A stretch of 64,000 nucleotides of DNA from Rhizobium leguminosarum (GTDB lineage: Bacteria; Pseudomonadota; Alphaproteobacteria; Rhizobiales; Rhizobiaceae): contig NZ_CP016286.1 of NCBI RefSeq assembly GCF_001679785.1, positions 1,240,001-1,304,000 on the forward strand, read 5' to 3'. Position 1 is the first letter of the stretch; the number at the start of each line of letters is the position of its first letter. Below the pieces are notes generated by a model, which worked only from the letters and a program-made list of their open reading frames with translations, made no database searches and was not told the origin of the DNA. Both the position numbers and the translations under genes were made by a program. Shown here in pieces: positions 11,509-22,041 of this stretch.

Positions 11509-12555
11509 ATGGCGCCGCGAAAGACCGCGACCGTTTCCAGCCGCAAAACTGCAGCAAAACCGGCAGCCAAAGCATCGAATGGAGGCCCGGTAGCCGACTT
11601 CGATCGCGATGAGGAGCTCAAGGCCTATCGCGAGATGCTGCTGATCCGCCGCTTCGAGGAGAAGGCCGGTCAGCTATACGGCATGGGCTTCATTGGCGGC
11701 TTTTGCCACCTCTACATCGGTCAGGAAGCTGTCGTCGTCGGCATGCAGATGGCGCAAAAGGAAGGCGACCAGGTCATCACCGCCTATCGCGACCACGGCC
11801 ACATGCTCGCAACCGGCATGGAAGCGCGCGGCGTCATGGCGGAACTGACCGGGCGTCGTAGCGGCTATTCCCACGGGAAGGGCGGCTCGATGCACATGTT
11901 CTCGAAAGAGAAGCATTTCTACGGCGGCCACGGCATCGTCGGCGCCCAGGTCTCGCTCGGAACGGGTCTTGCCTTTGCAAACCGCTACCGTGGCAATGAC
12001 AATGTCTCCATCGCCTATTTCGGCGACGGCGCCGCCAACCAGGGCCAGGTCTACGAGAGCTTCAACATGGCGGCTCTCTGGAAGCTGCCGATCGTCTATA
12101 TCGTCGAGAACAACCGTTACGCCATGGGCACGTCGACCGCACGCGCCACCGCGCAGTCGAATTACTCGCTGCGCGGATCCGGCTTCGGCATTCCCGGCAT
12201 TCAGGTCGATGGCATGGACGTGCGTGCCGTCAAGGCCGCAGCCGACGAGGCGCTCGAACATTGCCGTTCCGGCAAGGGCCCGATCATTCTCGAAATGCTG
12301 ACCTATCGTTATCGCGGTCACTCGATGTCCGACCCGGCGAAGTATCGCTCCAAGGACGAAGTGCAAAAGATGCGCTCCGAGCATGACCCGATCGAACAGG
12401 TCAAGGCTCGCCTCGTCGAAAAGGGCTGGGCTTCCGAAGACGACCTGAAGGCGATCGACAAGGATGTTCGCGACATCGTCGCCGACAGCGCCGACTTCGC
12501 CCAGGCCGATCCGGAGCCGGATGCATCCGAGCTCTACACCGACATTCTGCTGTAA
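11509..12555 (+). CDS. pdhA: Pyruvate dehydrogenase E1 component, alpha subunit
   Basis: Thiamin-diphosphate-dependent decarboxylation of pyruvate in the pyruvate dehydrogenase complex. The product has 348 residues with a low-complexity Ala/Lys N-terminus (residues 1-25). The ThDP motif starts with GDGAANQG at about residue 172 and ends at VENNRYAMG. The phosphorylation-loop equivalent YRYRGHSMSDPAKYRS is present. GGAGG precedes the start. First gene of a run pdhA-pdhB-pdhC with gaps of 15 bp each. Confidence 0.97.
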   Translation: MAPRKTATVSSRKTAAKPAAKASNGGPVADFDRDEELKAYREMLLIRRFEEKAGQLYGMGFIGGFCHLYIGQEAVVVGMQMAQKEGDQVITAYRDHGHMLATGMEARGVMAELTGRRSGYSHGKGGSMHMFSKEKHFYGGHGIVGAQVSLGTGLAFANRYRGNDNVSIAYFGDGAANQGQVYESFNMAALWKLPIVYIVENNRYAMGTSTARATAQSNYSLRGSGFGIPGIQVDGMDVRAVKAAADEALEHCRSGKGPIILEMLTYRYRGHSMSDPAKYRSKDEVQKMRSEHDPIEQVKARLVEKGWASEDDLKAIDKDVRDIVADSADFAQADPEPDASELYTDILL

Positions 12556-12570
12556 TCGGGGAGGGAACCC

Positions 12571-13956
<1,386 letters not shown>

Positions 13957-13971
13957 GGGGAGGGTGTTTCG

Positions 13972-15336
13972 ATGCCGATCAATATCACGATGCCCGCCCT
14001 CTCTCCGACCATGGAGGAAGGCAATCTTTCCAAATGGCTGGTCAAGGAAGGCGACAAGGTCAAGTCCGGCGATGTGATCGCCGAGATCGAGACCGACAAG
14101 GCGACGATGGAAGTCGAAGCCGTCGATGAAGGCACGGTCGCCAAGCTCGTCGTTGCCGCCGGCACCGAAGGCGTCAAAGTCAATGCGCTGATCGCGGTTC
14201 TCGCCGCCGATGGCGAAGATGTCTCCGCTGCCGCCAGTGGTGCGGGTTCCTCCGCCCCGGCACCGAAGGCAGACGGTGCAGCCGCGCCGAAGGCCGAAGC
14301 TGCACCGGCTCCGGCCCCGTCTACTCCGGCTGCGGCGCCTGCCAACATCGCCGCACCCGCCTCAGTTTCGGTTGATGGCAACCGCACCTTCTCTTCGCCG
14401 CTTGCCCGCAGGCTGGCCAAGGAAGCCGGTATCGACCTTTCTGCAGTCGCAGGCTCCGGCCCGCACGGCCGCGTCGTCAAGAGCGACATCGAGGCCGCCG
14501 TTGCCGGCGGTGGCGCCAAGGCTGCCGCTGCGCCTGCACCCGCTGCCACCCCGCAGGCTGCCGCGCCGGCGCCGGCCGCTGCTGCACCGAAGGGCGCTTC
14601 CGAGGAGGCCGTGCTCAAGCTCTTCGAACCGGGCTCCTACGAGCTCGTGCCGCATGACGGCATGCGCAAGACGATTGCCAAGCGCCTGGTCGAATCCAAG
14701 CAGACGATCCCGCATTTCTACGTCAGCGTCGATTGCGAGCTCGATGCGCTGCTGGCGCTGCGCGCCCAGCTCAACGATGCGGCCCCGCGAAAGGATGGCG
14801 GCGCTCCGGCCTACAAGCTCTCCGTCAACGATATGGTCATCAAGGCCATGGCGCTGTCGCTGCGCGACGTTCCGGATGCCAACGTCTCCTGGACCGACAA
14901 CAACATGGTCAAGCACAAGCATGCCGATGTCGGCGTCGCGGTCTCGATCCCCGGCGGCCTGATCACGCCGATCATCCGCAAGGCCGAGCAAAAGACGCTG
15001 TCGGTGATCTCCAACGAGATGCGCGATCTCGGCAAGCGTGCCAAGGACCGCAAGCTGAAGCCCGAGGAATATCAGGGCGGCACCAGCTCGGTCTCGAACA
15101 TGGGCATGATGGGCGTCAAGGTGTTTTCAGCCGTCATCAACCCGCCGCATGCGACGATCCTCGCGGTCGGCGCCGGCGAACAGCGGGTCGTCGTCAAGAA
15201 GGGCGAAATGGCGATTGCCACCGTAATGTCGGTCACGCTCTCGACCGACCATCGCTGTGTCGATGGCGCGCTCGGCGCCGAGCTGCTCCAGGCCTTCAAG
15301 GGCTACATCGAGAACCCGATGGGCATGCTTGTCTGA
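13972..15336 (+). CDS. pdhC: Dihydrolipoamide acetyltransferase (E2) of pyruvate dehydrogenase
   Basis: Core acyltransferase of the complex, passing the acetyl group from lipoamide to CoA. Its 454 residues show a lipoyl domain (1-78, [11 protein letters not shown]), a peripheral-subunit-binding domain (about 139-175, [16 protein letters not shown]), Ala/Pro linkers and the catalytic domain (about 215-454). The active-site motif DHRCVDGA lies near residue 427. The start follows a GGGGAGGG ribosome binding site 15 bp after pdhB. Confidence 0.97.
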   Translation: MPINITMPALSPTMEEGNLSKWLVKEGDKVKSGDVIAEIETDKATMEVEAVDEGTVAKLVVAAGTEGVKVNALIAVLAADGEDVSAAASGAGSSAPAPKADGAAAPKAEAAPAPAPSTPAAAPANIAAPASVSVDGNRTFSSPLARRLAKEAGIDLSAVAGSGPHGRVVKSDIEAAVAGGGAKAAAAPAPAATPQAAAPAPAAAAPKGASEEAVLKLFEPGSYELVPHDGMRKTIAKRLVESKQTIPHFYVSVDCELDALLALRAQLNDAAPRKDGGAPAYKLSVNDMVIKAMALSLRDVPDANVSWTDNNMVKHKHADVGVAVSIPGGLITPIIRKAEQKTLSVISNEMRDLGKRAKDRKLKPEEYQGGTSSVSNMGMMGVKVFSAVINPPHATILAVGAGEQRVVVKKGEMAIATVMSVTLSTDHRCVDGALGAELLQAFKGYIENPMGMLV

Positions 15337-15354
15337 TAGCGGCACGAGGCGGAA

Positions 15355-15996
15355 ATGACCAAGACCGTTCTTTGCTATGGCGACTCGCTGACCTGGGGTT
15401 ATGACGCCGAGACGATCGGCCGTCATGATTACAAGAATCGCTGGACGAGCGTGCTTCAGGCAGCGCTCGGCGGTGACGCGCGTATCATCGCCGAAGGCTT
15501 GAACGGTCGCACCACCGCTTTCGACGACCATCTCGCCGATTGCGACCGCAACGGTGCGCGCATCCTGCCGACGATCCTGCAGACGCATGCGCCGCTCGAC
15601 CTCGTCATCCTTCTGCTCGGCACCAATGACATGAAGCCGGTCGTGGCAGGCTCGGCCTTTGCCGCATGCCAGGGCATCAGCCGGCTCGTGCGGCTGATCC
15701 GCAATCATGCCTGGCCCTTCGAATTCGATGGGCCGGAGATTCTGATCGTGGCGCCGCCGGCGATCCGCGCGACGGGCAATGTGCCCTTCGCCGCATCGTT
15801 TCCCGGCGGCATCGAGGAATCGGCAAAACTTGCGACGCTTTATCGTGATCTTGCCGACGAACTCGGTTGCGGCTTCTTCGACGGCAATTCCGTCGCCAAG
15901 ACCACACCGATCGATGGCATTCACCTCGATGCGGAGAATACGCGTGCGCTTGGACGCGGGTTGGAATCGATCGTGCGGATGATGCTGGGGATCTGA
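15355..15996 (+). CDS. SGNH/GDSL-type esterase
   Basis: A 213-residue hydrolase with the block I motif CYGDSLTWGY (Ser11), block III LLGTNDMK, and the C-terminal DGIHLDAENTRALG carrying the Asp/His of the triad. This is the pattern of SGNH hydrolases similar to arylesterases. No signal peptide, so probably cytoplasmic. It sits 18 bp after pdhC and 2 bp before a GNAT gene, inside the pdh operon. Its natural substrate cannot be told from sequence. Confidence 0.86.
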   Translation: MTKTVLCYGDSLTWGYDAETIGRHDYKNRWTSVLQAALGGDARIIAEGLNGRTTAFDDHLADCDRNGARILPTILQTHAPLDLVILLLGTNDMKPVVAGSAFAACQGISRLVRLIRNHAWPFEFDGPEILIVAPPAIRATGNVPFAASFPGGIEESAKLATLYRDLADELGCGFFDGNSVAKTTPIDGIHLDAENTRALGRGLESIVRMMLGI

Positions 15997-15998
15997 GC

Positions 15999-16580
15999 AT
16001 GACCTCCTTCATCGCCCTCCGGCAGGCCTCACGGCGGGATGCCTCGGAGCTGGCGATTCTGGCGGATATCGCATCTCGCGGTTTTGCCTCCTGGCTTTGG
16101 TTTGCCGGTGTGGAAAACGGCGTGAGCGACACGCCGCTGGAGCTGGGCCGGCTGAAGATGGGCGAGGAGGAAGCTGTCGGCGGCTGGCGGGATGCCGTCA
16201 TTGCCGAGGCCTATGGGGAGGTCGCGGGTGTGGCGATCGGCCATGCGCTGAATGAGGGGATAGGCGATATCGAGGCGACGATTCCGGCGACCGCACCGAT
16301 GCTCGCCTTGCAGAAGACGGTGGTCGGAAGCTGGTTCATCGGCAGTCTCGGCGTCTATCGCCATCTGCGCGGCATCGGCATCGGACGGAGGCTGCTGGAC
16401 GATCAGATCGACAGGGCCGATCGCCGGCCCGTCAGCCTGATCACCGCAAGCGACAACGAAGCGGCTTTGTCGCTTTATGGAAGAAACGGATTCCTGGAGG
16501 CTGCGCGCGCCGATGCCGTGCCGCTCTTCGAAAACAGCAAGAGACATGCTTGGGTGCTCATGACCCGCAGCGCAGCGTAA
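15999..16580 (+). CDS. GNAT family N-acetyltransferase
   Basis: A 193-residue acetyltransferase. The acetyl-CoA-binding segment is LGVYRHLRGIGIGRRLLDD (about residues 115-133), the GNAT motif A, followed by LITASDNEAALSLYGRNGF, typical motif B. Start ATG at 15999, 2 bp after the preceding stop, so translation is probably coupled. lpd follows 16 bp later. The substrate is unknown. Confidence 0.86.
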   Translation: MTSFIALRQASRRDASELAILADIASRGFASWLWFAGVENGVSDTPLELGRLKMGEEEAVGGWRDAVIAEAYGEVAGVAIGHALNEGIGDIEATIPATAPMLALQKTVVGSWFIGSLGVYRHLRGIGIGRRLLDDQIDRADRRPVSLITASDNEAALSLYGRNGFLEAARADAVPLFENSKRHAWVLMTRSAA

Positions 16581-16596
16581 CAAAGGCAGGAAACAC

Positions 16597-18045
16597 ATGG
16601 CTGAATCCTACGACGTCATCATCATCGGTTCGGGCCCCGGCGGCTATGTCGCTGCCATCCGCGCCAGCCAGCTCGGCCTCAAGACCGCGATCGTCGAGCG
16701 CGAGCATATGGGCGGCATCTGCCTGAACTGGGGCTGCATCCCGACCAAGGCGCTGCTGCGCTCGGCCGAGGTGCTCGACCACGCCAATCACTTCAAGGAT
16801 TACGGCCTCGTTCTCGAAGGCACGGTCAAGCCGGATGCCAAGGCCGTCGTTGGCCGTTCGCGCGCCGTCTCCGCCCGTCTGAATGCCGGCGTCGGCTTCC
16901 TGATGAAGAAGAACAAGATCGACATCATCTGGGGCGAAGCGAAGATCACCAAGCCCGGTGAGATCGTCGTCGGCAAGTCGTCGAAGCCCGTCGTCGAACC
17001 GCAGCATCCGCTGCCGAAGAACGTCAAGAGCGGCGAGGGCACCTATACCGCCAAGCACATCATCATCGCCACCGGCGCCCGCCCGCGCGCGCTGCCCGGC
17101 ATCGAGCCGGATGGCAAGCTGATCTGGACCTATTTCGAGGCGCTGAAGCCGGATGTTCTGCCGAAGTCGCTGATCGTCATGGGCTCGGGCGCGATCGGCA
17201 TCGAATTCGCCAGCTTCTATCGCTCGATGGGCGTCGACGTGACGGTCGTCGAAGTCATGCCGACCATCATGCCGGTCGAGGATGCCGAGATCACCGCGAT
17301 CGCCCGCAAGCAGCTTGAAAAGCGCGGCCTCAAGATCTTCACCAGCGCCAAGGTCACCAAGGTCGAGAAGGCCGGCGACAGCGTCACCGCCCATGTCGAG
17401 ACGGCCGATGGCAAGGTACAGCAGATCACCGCCGACCGGTTGATTTCGGCCGTCGGCGTTCAGGGCAATATCGAAAATCTCGGTCTCGAGGCGCTCGGCG
17501 TCAAGACCGACCGCGGCTGCGTCGTCATCGATGGCTACGGCAAGACCAATGTCGCGGGCATCTATGCGATCGGCGATGTCGCCGGCCCACCGATGCTGGC
17601 GCACAAGGCAGAGCATGAAGGCGTCGTCTGCGTCGAAAAGATCGCCGGCCTGCCGAACGTTCATCCCACAGACAAGGGCAAGGTCCCGGGCTGCACCTAT
17701 TGCAATCCGCAGGTCGCTTCCGTCGGCATCACCGAAGCCAAGGCCAAGGAACTGGGCCGCGACATCCGCGTTGGCCGCTTCTCCTTCGCAGCGAACGGCA
17801 AGGCGATCGCGCTCGGTGAAGACCAGGGCATGGTGAAAGTAATCTTCGACAAGAAGACCGGTGAACTGCTCGGCGCCCATATGGTCGGCGCCGAAGTCAC
17901 CGAACTCATCCAGGGCTTCGTCGTCGCGATGAATCTCGAGACGACCGAGGAAGAGCTGATGCACACGATCTTCCCGCATCCGACTGTGTCCGAAACGATG
18001 AAGGAAGCGGTGCTCGATGCGTACGGCCGCGTTCTGAACGCTTGA
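16597..18045 (+). CDS. lpdA: Dihydrolipoamide dehydrogenase (E3)
   Basis: FAD flavoprotein that reoxidises dihydrolipoamide with NAD+ in the 2-oxo acid dehydrogenase complexes. The 482 residues include the FAD-binding IIGSGPGGYVAAIRA, the redox disulfide in GGICLNWGCIPTKALL (about residues 39-54), the NAD-binding GSGAIGIEFASFY, and the C-terminal catalytic HPTVSETM. An insertion near residues 125-145 is typical of the alphaproteobacterial pdh-linked isoform. Last enzyme gene of the pdh run. Confidence 0.97.
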   Translation: MAESYDVIIIGSGPGGYVAAIRASQLGLKTAIVEREHMGGICLNWGCIPTKALLRSAEVLDHANHFKDYGLVLEGTVKPDAKAVVGRSRAVSARLNAGVGFLMKKNKIDIIWGEAKITKPGEIVVGKSSKPVVEPQHPLPKNVKSGEGTYTAKHIIIATGARPRALPGIEPDGKLIWTYFEALKPDVLPKSLIVMGSGAIGIEFASFYRSMGVDVTVVEVMPTIMPVEDAEITAIARKQLEKRGLKIFTSAKVTKVEKAGDSVTAHVETADGKVQQITADRLISAVGVQGNIENLGLEALGVKTDRGCVVIDGYGKTNVAGIYAIGDVAGPPMLAHKAEHEGVVCVEKIAGLPNVHPTDKGKVPGCTYCNPQVASVGITEAKAKELGRDIRVGRFSFAANGKAIALGEDQGMVKVIFDKKTGELLGAHMVGAEVTELIQGFVVAMNLETTEEELMHTIFPHPTVSETMKEAVLDAYGRVLNA

Positions 18046-18073
18046 TACTTTCCAATGCCGCCCTTTATGTCGG

Positions 18074-18102
18074 GGTGGCAAAGCCACCTCCACCAGGGTG
18101 GA
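18074..18102 (+). other. Tandem hairpins upstream of a GlsB-type gene
   Basis: GGTGGC-AAA-GCCACC (18074-18088) is followed immediately by TCCAC-CAGG-GTGGA (18089-18102) and an A-run. With no following T-run it is not a classical terminator. It lies in the 5' leader of the next small gene and could attenuate read-through from lpdA or shape that leader. Confidence 0.35.
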
Positions 18103-18123
18103 AAAAAACGAAAGGAAATCATC

Positions 18124-18378
18124 ATGTCTATGGAGACGCAGGCGTTGCTGGTGTTTTTGTTGATCGGCCTGGTTGCAGGCTTCCTTGCAAGCCTGGTCGT
18201 CGGTGGCGGCGGGCTGATAAGATGCCTGCTGAGCGGCATCATCGGCGCCTTCGTCGGCGGCTATCTGTTCAGCACGCTCGGCATTTCGCTGGGCATTGAA
18301 AATGCGCTTGTGGTGCAGATCATCCACGCCACCGTCGGTGCCATCATCGTGGTTCTGATCGCCAGAGCGGTCGCTTGA
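18124..18378 (+). CDS. GlsB/YeaQ/YmgE family stress-response membrane protein
   Basis: An 84-residue, almost wholly hydrophobic protein with three predicted membrane segments and the glycine-rich GLVAGFLASLVVGGGG typical of the transglycosylase-associated (YeaQ/YmgE) family. The start at 18124 has AAAGGAAA just upstream; the in-frame ATG at 18055 lacks a site and would add a non-family N-terminus. Function in the family is unresolved. A second small membrane gene follows 37 bp later. Confidence 0.78.
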   Translation: MSMETQALLVFLLIGLVAGFLASLVVGGGGLIRCLLSGIIGAFVGGYLFSTLGISLGIENALVVQIIHATVGAIIVVLIARAVA

Positions 18379-18415
18379 AGAGCAACTGAGGGCCAACTTG
18401 AGGGTAGGGGAAGGC

Positions 18416-18664
18416 ATGGAAAGCGTCGGCTGGATTTCGGCAATCATCATCGGCGGGCTTGCAGGCTGGCTCGCCGGCAAGCTGATGGAAGCGCGCTTCG
18501 GGATTTTCCTGAATATCGTGCTCGGCATTGTCGGCTCGGTCGTCGCAAGTGCCATCCTCGCGCAGTTTCATCTCGAGGTGGTCGGCGGGCGGCTCGGTTA
18601 TTTCGTGACGGGTTTCCTCGGCGCCTGCTTGTTGATATTCCTTGCGCGGCTGGTGCGGCGCTAG
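18416..18664 (+). CDS. Small GlsB/YeaQ-like membrane protein
   Basis: An 82-residue hydrophobic protein with IIIGGLAGWLAGKLMEARFG and two further membrane segments, ending in a basic RRR-type tail. It has the same Gly-rich architecture as the preceding gene and is probably a divergent paralogue. ATG at 18416 follows AGGGGAAGG; the TTG 18 nt earlier is less likely. Function unknown. Confidence 0.7.
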   Translation: MESVGWISAIIIGGLAGWLAGKLMEARFGIFLNIVLGIVGSVVASAILAQFHLEVVGGRLGYFVTGFLGACLLIFLARLVRR

Positions 18665-18712
18665 ATCCGAATGAGATTTGCCGCATAGGGGCGGTAGAAG
18701 GCTGAAACTGCA

Positions 18713-19684
18713 ATGGTGACGATCCTCGATACGATCAATCCCGACGCCAAGCGCGTGCGGCATCCGGAGAAGGCGCATCGGCCGGATACGGAAGTCATGC
18801 GCAAGCCGGACTGGATTCGCGTCAAGGCGCCGACCTCCAAGGGTTATGCCGAGACGCGCGCGATCGTGAAGGAGCACAAGCTCGTCACCGTCTGCGAGGA
18901 GGCCGGCTGCCCGAATATCGGCGAGTGCTGGGACAAGAAGCACGCGACCTTCATGATCATGGGCGAGATCTGTACCCGCGCCTGCGCCTTCTGCAATGTC
19001 GCCACCGGCAAGCCGAACGCGCTCGACATGGCCGAGCCGGAGAATGTCGCCAAGGCGGTCAAGGAGATGGGCCTCAGCCACGTCGTCATCACCTCGGTCG
19101 ACCGTGACGACCTGGAGGACGGCGGCGCCGAACACTTCGAAAAGGTGATCTGGGCAATCCGCGCGGCCTCACCGATGACGACGATCGAGATCCTGACTCC
19201 CGACTTCCTGAAGAAGCCGGGTGCGCTGGAACGCGTCGTCGCCGCCAAACCCGACGTCTTCAACCACAATATGGAAACGGTGCCCGGCAATTATCTGACG
19301 GTTCGCCCCGGCGCCCGCTACTTCCATTCCGTCCGCCTGCTGCAGCGGGTGAAGGAACTCGATCCCACCATGTTCACCAAATCGGGCATCATGGTCGGTC
19401 TCGGCGAAGAGCGGAATGAAGTCCTCCAGCTGATGGACGATCTGCGCACCGCCGATGTCGACTTCCTGACGATCGGCCAGTACCTGCAGCCGACCCGCAA
19501 GCACCATAAGGTAGAAAGCTTCGTCACGCCCGACGAGTTCAAGTCCTACGAGACCGTCGCCTACAGCAAGGGCTTCCTAATGGTCGCCTCCAGCCCGCTG
19601 ACCCGCTCCTCCCACCATGCCGGCGACGACTTTGCCCGGCTGAGAGCTGCGCGCGAGAAGAAGCTGCTGATGGCAGCCGAGTAA
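18713..19684 (+). CDS. lipA: Lipoyl synthase
   Basis: Radical-SAM enzyme that inserts two sulfurs into protein-bound octanoyl groups, making the lipoyl cofactor needed by PdhB and PdhC upstream. Its 323 residues carry both iron-sulfur motifs: [12 protein letters not shown] (auxiliary cluster, about residues 60-71) and [10 protein letters not shown] (radical-SAM cluster, about residues 86-95). [19 protein letters not shown] and the C-terminal [15 protein letters not shown] complete the picture. It closes the pyruvate dehydrogenase region. Confidence 0.97.
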
Positions 19685-19794
19685 GATCCGGCGGCGATTT
19701 TCGTCGCGGTCAGACTGCTGAGACTGCCGAACAACTCTTCCTTCATCATGCTCGGGCTTTGTCCTTTTGCTGTCTGGTTCGCGCGGATGGCTGC

Positions 19795-19935
19795 CCCTCA
19801 CCCTAACCCTCTCCCCGTAAAAACGGGGCGAGGGGACGTGGCAAACGCAACGTTGAGGTTGGGGGAAGCCGGTGCGGCATGTCCCTTCGCCCCGTTTACG
19901 GGGAGAAGGTGCCGGCAGGCGGATGAGGGGCCGGC
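19795..19935 (+). repeat. Rhizobial intergenic palindromic element (RIME-like)
   Basis: Two imperfectly inverted arms: GCCCCTCACCCTAACCCTCT with CCCCGTAAAAACGGGG on the left, and CCCCGTTTACGGGG with GGATGAGGGGC on the right. Both the short local palindromes and the long outer pairing are obvious. The outer sequence, a gene-end position and GC content match mosaic intergenic repeats dispersed in Rhizobium genomes. It is non-coding. The family name is from memory, not a search. Confidence 0.7.
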
Positions 19936-20045
19936 ATCGGCAATCTCCCGGGCCGTGTTCTGGATCGGTGTCCGGCAGCAGCTCTCACGAGCGCTCGACC
20001 TTCGCTGCGTCTCCATCAAATCAAAAATGCAACTGCAATGTCAGC

Positions 20046-20708
20046 TCAGGGCCGGCGGATAGCCCATTGCAACGCGGGATAGCTGCCGATCATCTCGAAC
20101 GCGCCGGCGCCGACTGCTTCGCGAACGGCGACCGCGACGCCGCTATGGGCGTGATCGAGAGCGTCGTGCCAATCGTCGCCGGCGACGATACCGCCCGATT
20201 TTACCTTACACCGCAACACTTTGAGCTCCTCGGCCGTGCCATCATAGGAGTGCGAAGAATCCAGATAGACCCAGTCGAGATGGTTGTCGGGAAGCTGCTC
20301 CAGGAAAGACACCGAATAGTCGACATGAACCGATACGCTTGCGCCTTGCGCAGATCTTTTGATACGTCGCGAGGCCACATCGTGGGCGCGGCTCGTCGAT
20401 AACCGGCCATTGGCGGTATAGACGCCCCAGTCTGGATAGTGATTTCCGAAAATCAGCCACCAAGGGTCGACGAAATAGGCGGATTTCGGTTTGGCCCGAT
20501 CAAGCAGAATGGTCGAGAACAATCCGGTGAACACGCCAAACTCGGCGCCGACACCACCCTTGGGGAACAAATCGCAGAGGAATTGTCTGCTCTTCAATCG
20601 GTGATCGGACAAAAACTCAGCCCGTAGAAATTTCGAGTCGAATGGTATGTTGCCAACTGAAAGTATATCTTGTGCATTTCTGATAAAGTGTTCTGTCAAG
20701 AAGCTCAT
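20046..20708 (-). CDS. Class I SAM-dependent methyltransferase (Methyltransf_24-like)
   Basis: About 220 residues. Seen: motif I GVGAEFGVFTGLFST, the acidic post-I strand YFVDPWW, HLDWVYLDSSHSYDGT, and SGGIVAGDDWHD, a pattern found in methyltransferases acting on polysaccharide or small-molecule substrates. The start is unsure: ATG at 20708 is chosen, with an ATG at 20720 and a TTG at 20762 in frame and no clear ribosome site for any. The upstream 200-bp region is strikingly AT-rich compared with neighbours, and the gene interrupts the usual lipA-coq10 neighbourhood, so it is probably acquired. The substrate is unknown. Confidence 0.75.
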   Translation of the reverse strand: MSFLTEHFIRNAQDILSVGNIPFDSKFLRAEFLSDHRLKSRQFLCDLFPKGGVGAEFGVFTGLFSTILLDRAKPKSAYFVDPWWLIFGNHYPDWGVYTANGRLSTSRAHDVASRRIKRSAQGASVSVHVDYSVSFLEQLPDNHLDWVYLDSSHSYDGTAEELKVLRCKVKSGGIVAGDDWHDALDHAHSGVAVAVREAVGAGAFEMIGSYPALQWAIRRP

Positions 20709-20762
20709 TCGCGCGATCATCCATAAATTGTCGGCAATCTGTAGGTTATGTGGTGGTATCAA

Positions 20763-21056
20763 ACAAGAGATATTATTGGCGAGAGTAGATTGTATAGATA
20801 TCTATGATCCATCAGAAATATTGAGTTCCGATAGGATGTGCGGAGTATTTTATGGATATTTGTTTATTTCTATTGGCGCCATGACGAGCGAGAAGCAACA
20901 GCCTTCTCTTGTCAGTGATTGTTAGGGATCCGCGGTGCCGACGATGAGAATATTTAGGCCATCGCGGGCATCGCCGAGCACGGCCCGAAGTGCCGGTTCT
21001 TCAGCTAAAATCCCGGGCCCAGATGCGCGAGCTTCTTGATCTTCTCGGCCCGCCCG
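20763..21056. other. AT-rich intergenic segment without a recognisable gene
   Basis: The stretch 20,640-20,930 has long A/T runs and stop codons in all frames, unlike the GC-rich surroundings. No RNA gene, repeat or conserved ORF is seen. It probably holds the promoter of the acquired methyltransferase gene and a junction with the native coq10 upstream region. Confidence 0.5.
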
Positions 21057-21059
21057 ATT

Positions 21060-21081
21060 AATTGCGGCTTATGCCGCAATT
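21060..21081 (+). promoter_or_regulatory. Hairpin enclosing the coq10 start codon
   Basis: A perfect inverted repeat AATTGCGGC / GCCGCAATT with a 4-nt loop TTAT. The proposed coq10 ATG (21071-21073) begins in the loop and its G starts the right arm. In mRNA this would bury the start region. It may be a translation-control element or simply coincide with the coding sequence. Confidence 0.4.
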
Positions 21082-21526
21082 CGAAACGCACCGTCCCGTC
21101 CCGCACACGCCCGAGCAGATGTTCGATCTCGTCGCCGATGTCGAGCGTTATCCGGAATTCCTGCCGCTCTGCGAAGCACTCGCCATCAGGAGCCGCAAGG
21201 AGCGCGACGGCAAGATCCTGCTCGTCGCCGACATGACGGTCGGCTACAAGGCGATCCGCGAGACCTTCACGACGCAGGTGCTGCTGAACCGGGCCGAACA
21301 CGTCATCGAGGTCAAATATATCGATGGCCCCTTCAAATATCTCGACAATCGCTGGCACTTTGCCGAGACGCCATCTGGCGGCTGCACCGTCGATTTCTTC
21401 ATCGACTACGAGTTCAAGAGCCGCATCCTAGGCGCGTTGATGGGCTCGATGTTCGACCGCGCCTTCCGCATGTTCACCGAAGCCTTCGAGACGCGCGCAA
21501 ACAGGATCTACACGCCGGCCCGATGA
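21071..21526 (+). CDS. Coq10/RatA-type START-domain protein (ubiquinone-binding)
   Basis: A 151-residue SRPBCC/START-fold protein of the Coq10-RatA family; it binds isoprenoid quinones and supports respiratory ubiquinone function. Typical sequence: HTPEQMFDLVADVERYPEF, then EVKYIDGPFKYLDNRWHF, and a C-terminal helix with MFDRAFRMFTEAFETRA. The ATG at 21071 starts the conserved domain; an ATG/TTG slightly upstream would only add residues inside a hairpin. Convergent with cinA. Confidence 0.88.
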   Translation: MPQFETHRPVPHTPEQMFDLVADVERYPEFLPLCEALAIRSRKERDGKILLVADMTVGYKAIRETFTTQVLLNRAEHVIEVKYIDGPFKYLDNRWHFAETPSGGCTVDFFIDYEFKSRILGALMGSMFDRAFRMFTEAFETRANRIYTPAR

Positions 21527-21537
21527 GCGAACCGGCG

Positions 21538-22041
21538 TCAGGCAGCAAGGAGCGAGCGCACCATCTCCAGCGCCGTCCTGATCGTTGCCAATCGAACCTC
21601 GCTGCGGCCGATATCGCCATAGAGCATTTTCCGATGGATGAGCGAGCCGGCGCGCGATTTGGCGGCGAGATGCACGAGGCCGACCGGTTTTTCCGGCGAT
21701 CCGCCGCCGGGGCCGGCAATGCCGGTGACGGCGACGGCGATCTCGGCGCGTGAGCGGAAGAGGGCGCCATGCACCATCTGCCGCGCCGTTTCCTCGGAGA
21801 CCGCCCCGAAACGCGAAAGCGTTTCCGTCTGCACGCCGAGCATCTCGATCTTTGCGCTATTCGTATAGGTGACGAAGCCGCGGTCGACGACGGCGGACGA
21901 ACCCGAAATCTCCGTCAGCGCCCCGGCGATCAGCCCGCCGGTGCAGGATTCGGCGGTCGAGACCATCAGCCCTGCAGCCGTGAAGTCGCGGACGATCGCC
22001 TCCGCCGTCGAAATAATATCCTGAGGAAAAAGGCTCATCAT
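21538..22041 (-). CDS. CinA-family nicotinamide-nucleotide amidase (PncC domain only)
   Basis: A 167-residue stand-alone C-terminal CinA domain, without the MoCF-like domain of full-length CinA. The motif [20 protein letters not shown] and the segment [21 protein letters not shown] are diagnostic. The family deamidates nicotinamide mononucleotide in pyridine-nucleotide recycling. The start codon overlaps the ispDF stop as ATGA, so it is expressed from the ispDF transcript. Confidence 0.92.
   Translation of the reverse strand: MMSLFPQDIISTAEAIVRDFTAAGLMVSTAESCTGGLIAGALTEISGSSAVVDRGFVTYTNSAKIEMLGVQTETLSRFGAVSEETARQMVHGALFRSRAEIAVAVTGIAGPGGGSPEKPVGLVHLAAKSRAGSLIHRKMLYGDIGRSEVRLATIRTALEMVRSLLAA

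Noticed and set aside
16558..18555. 665-codon minus-strand frame opposite lpdA and the small membrane genes
   Set aside because: Shadow frame with repetitive Asp/Gly/Arg composition; the opposite strand holds well-supported genes.
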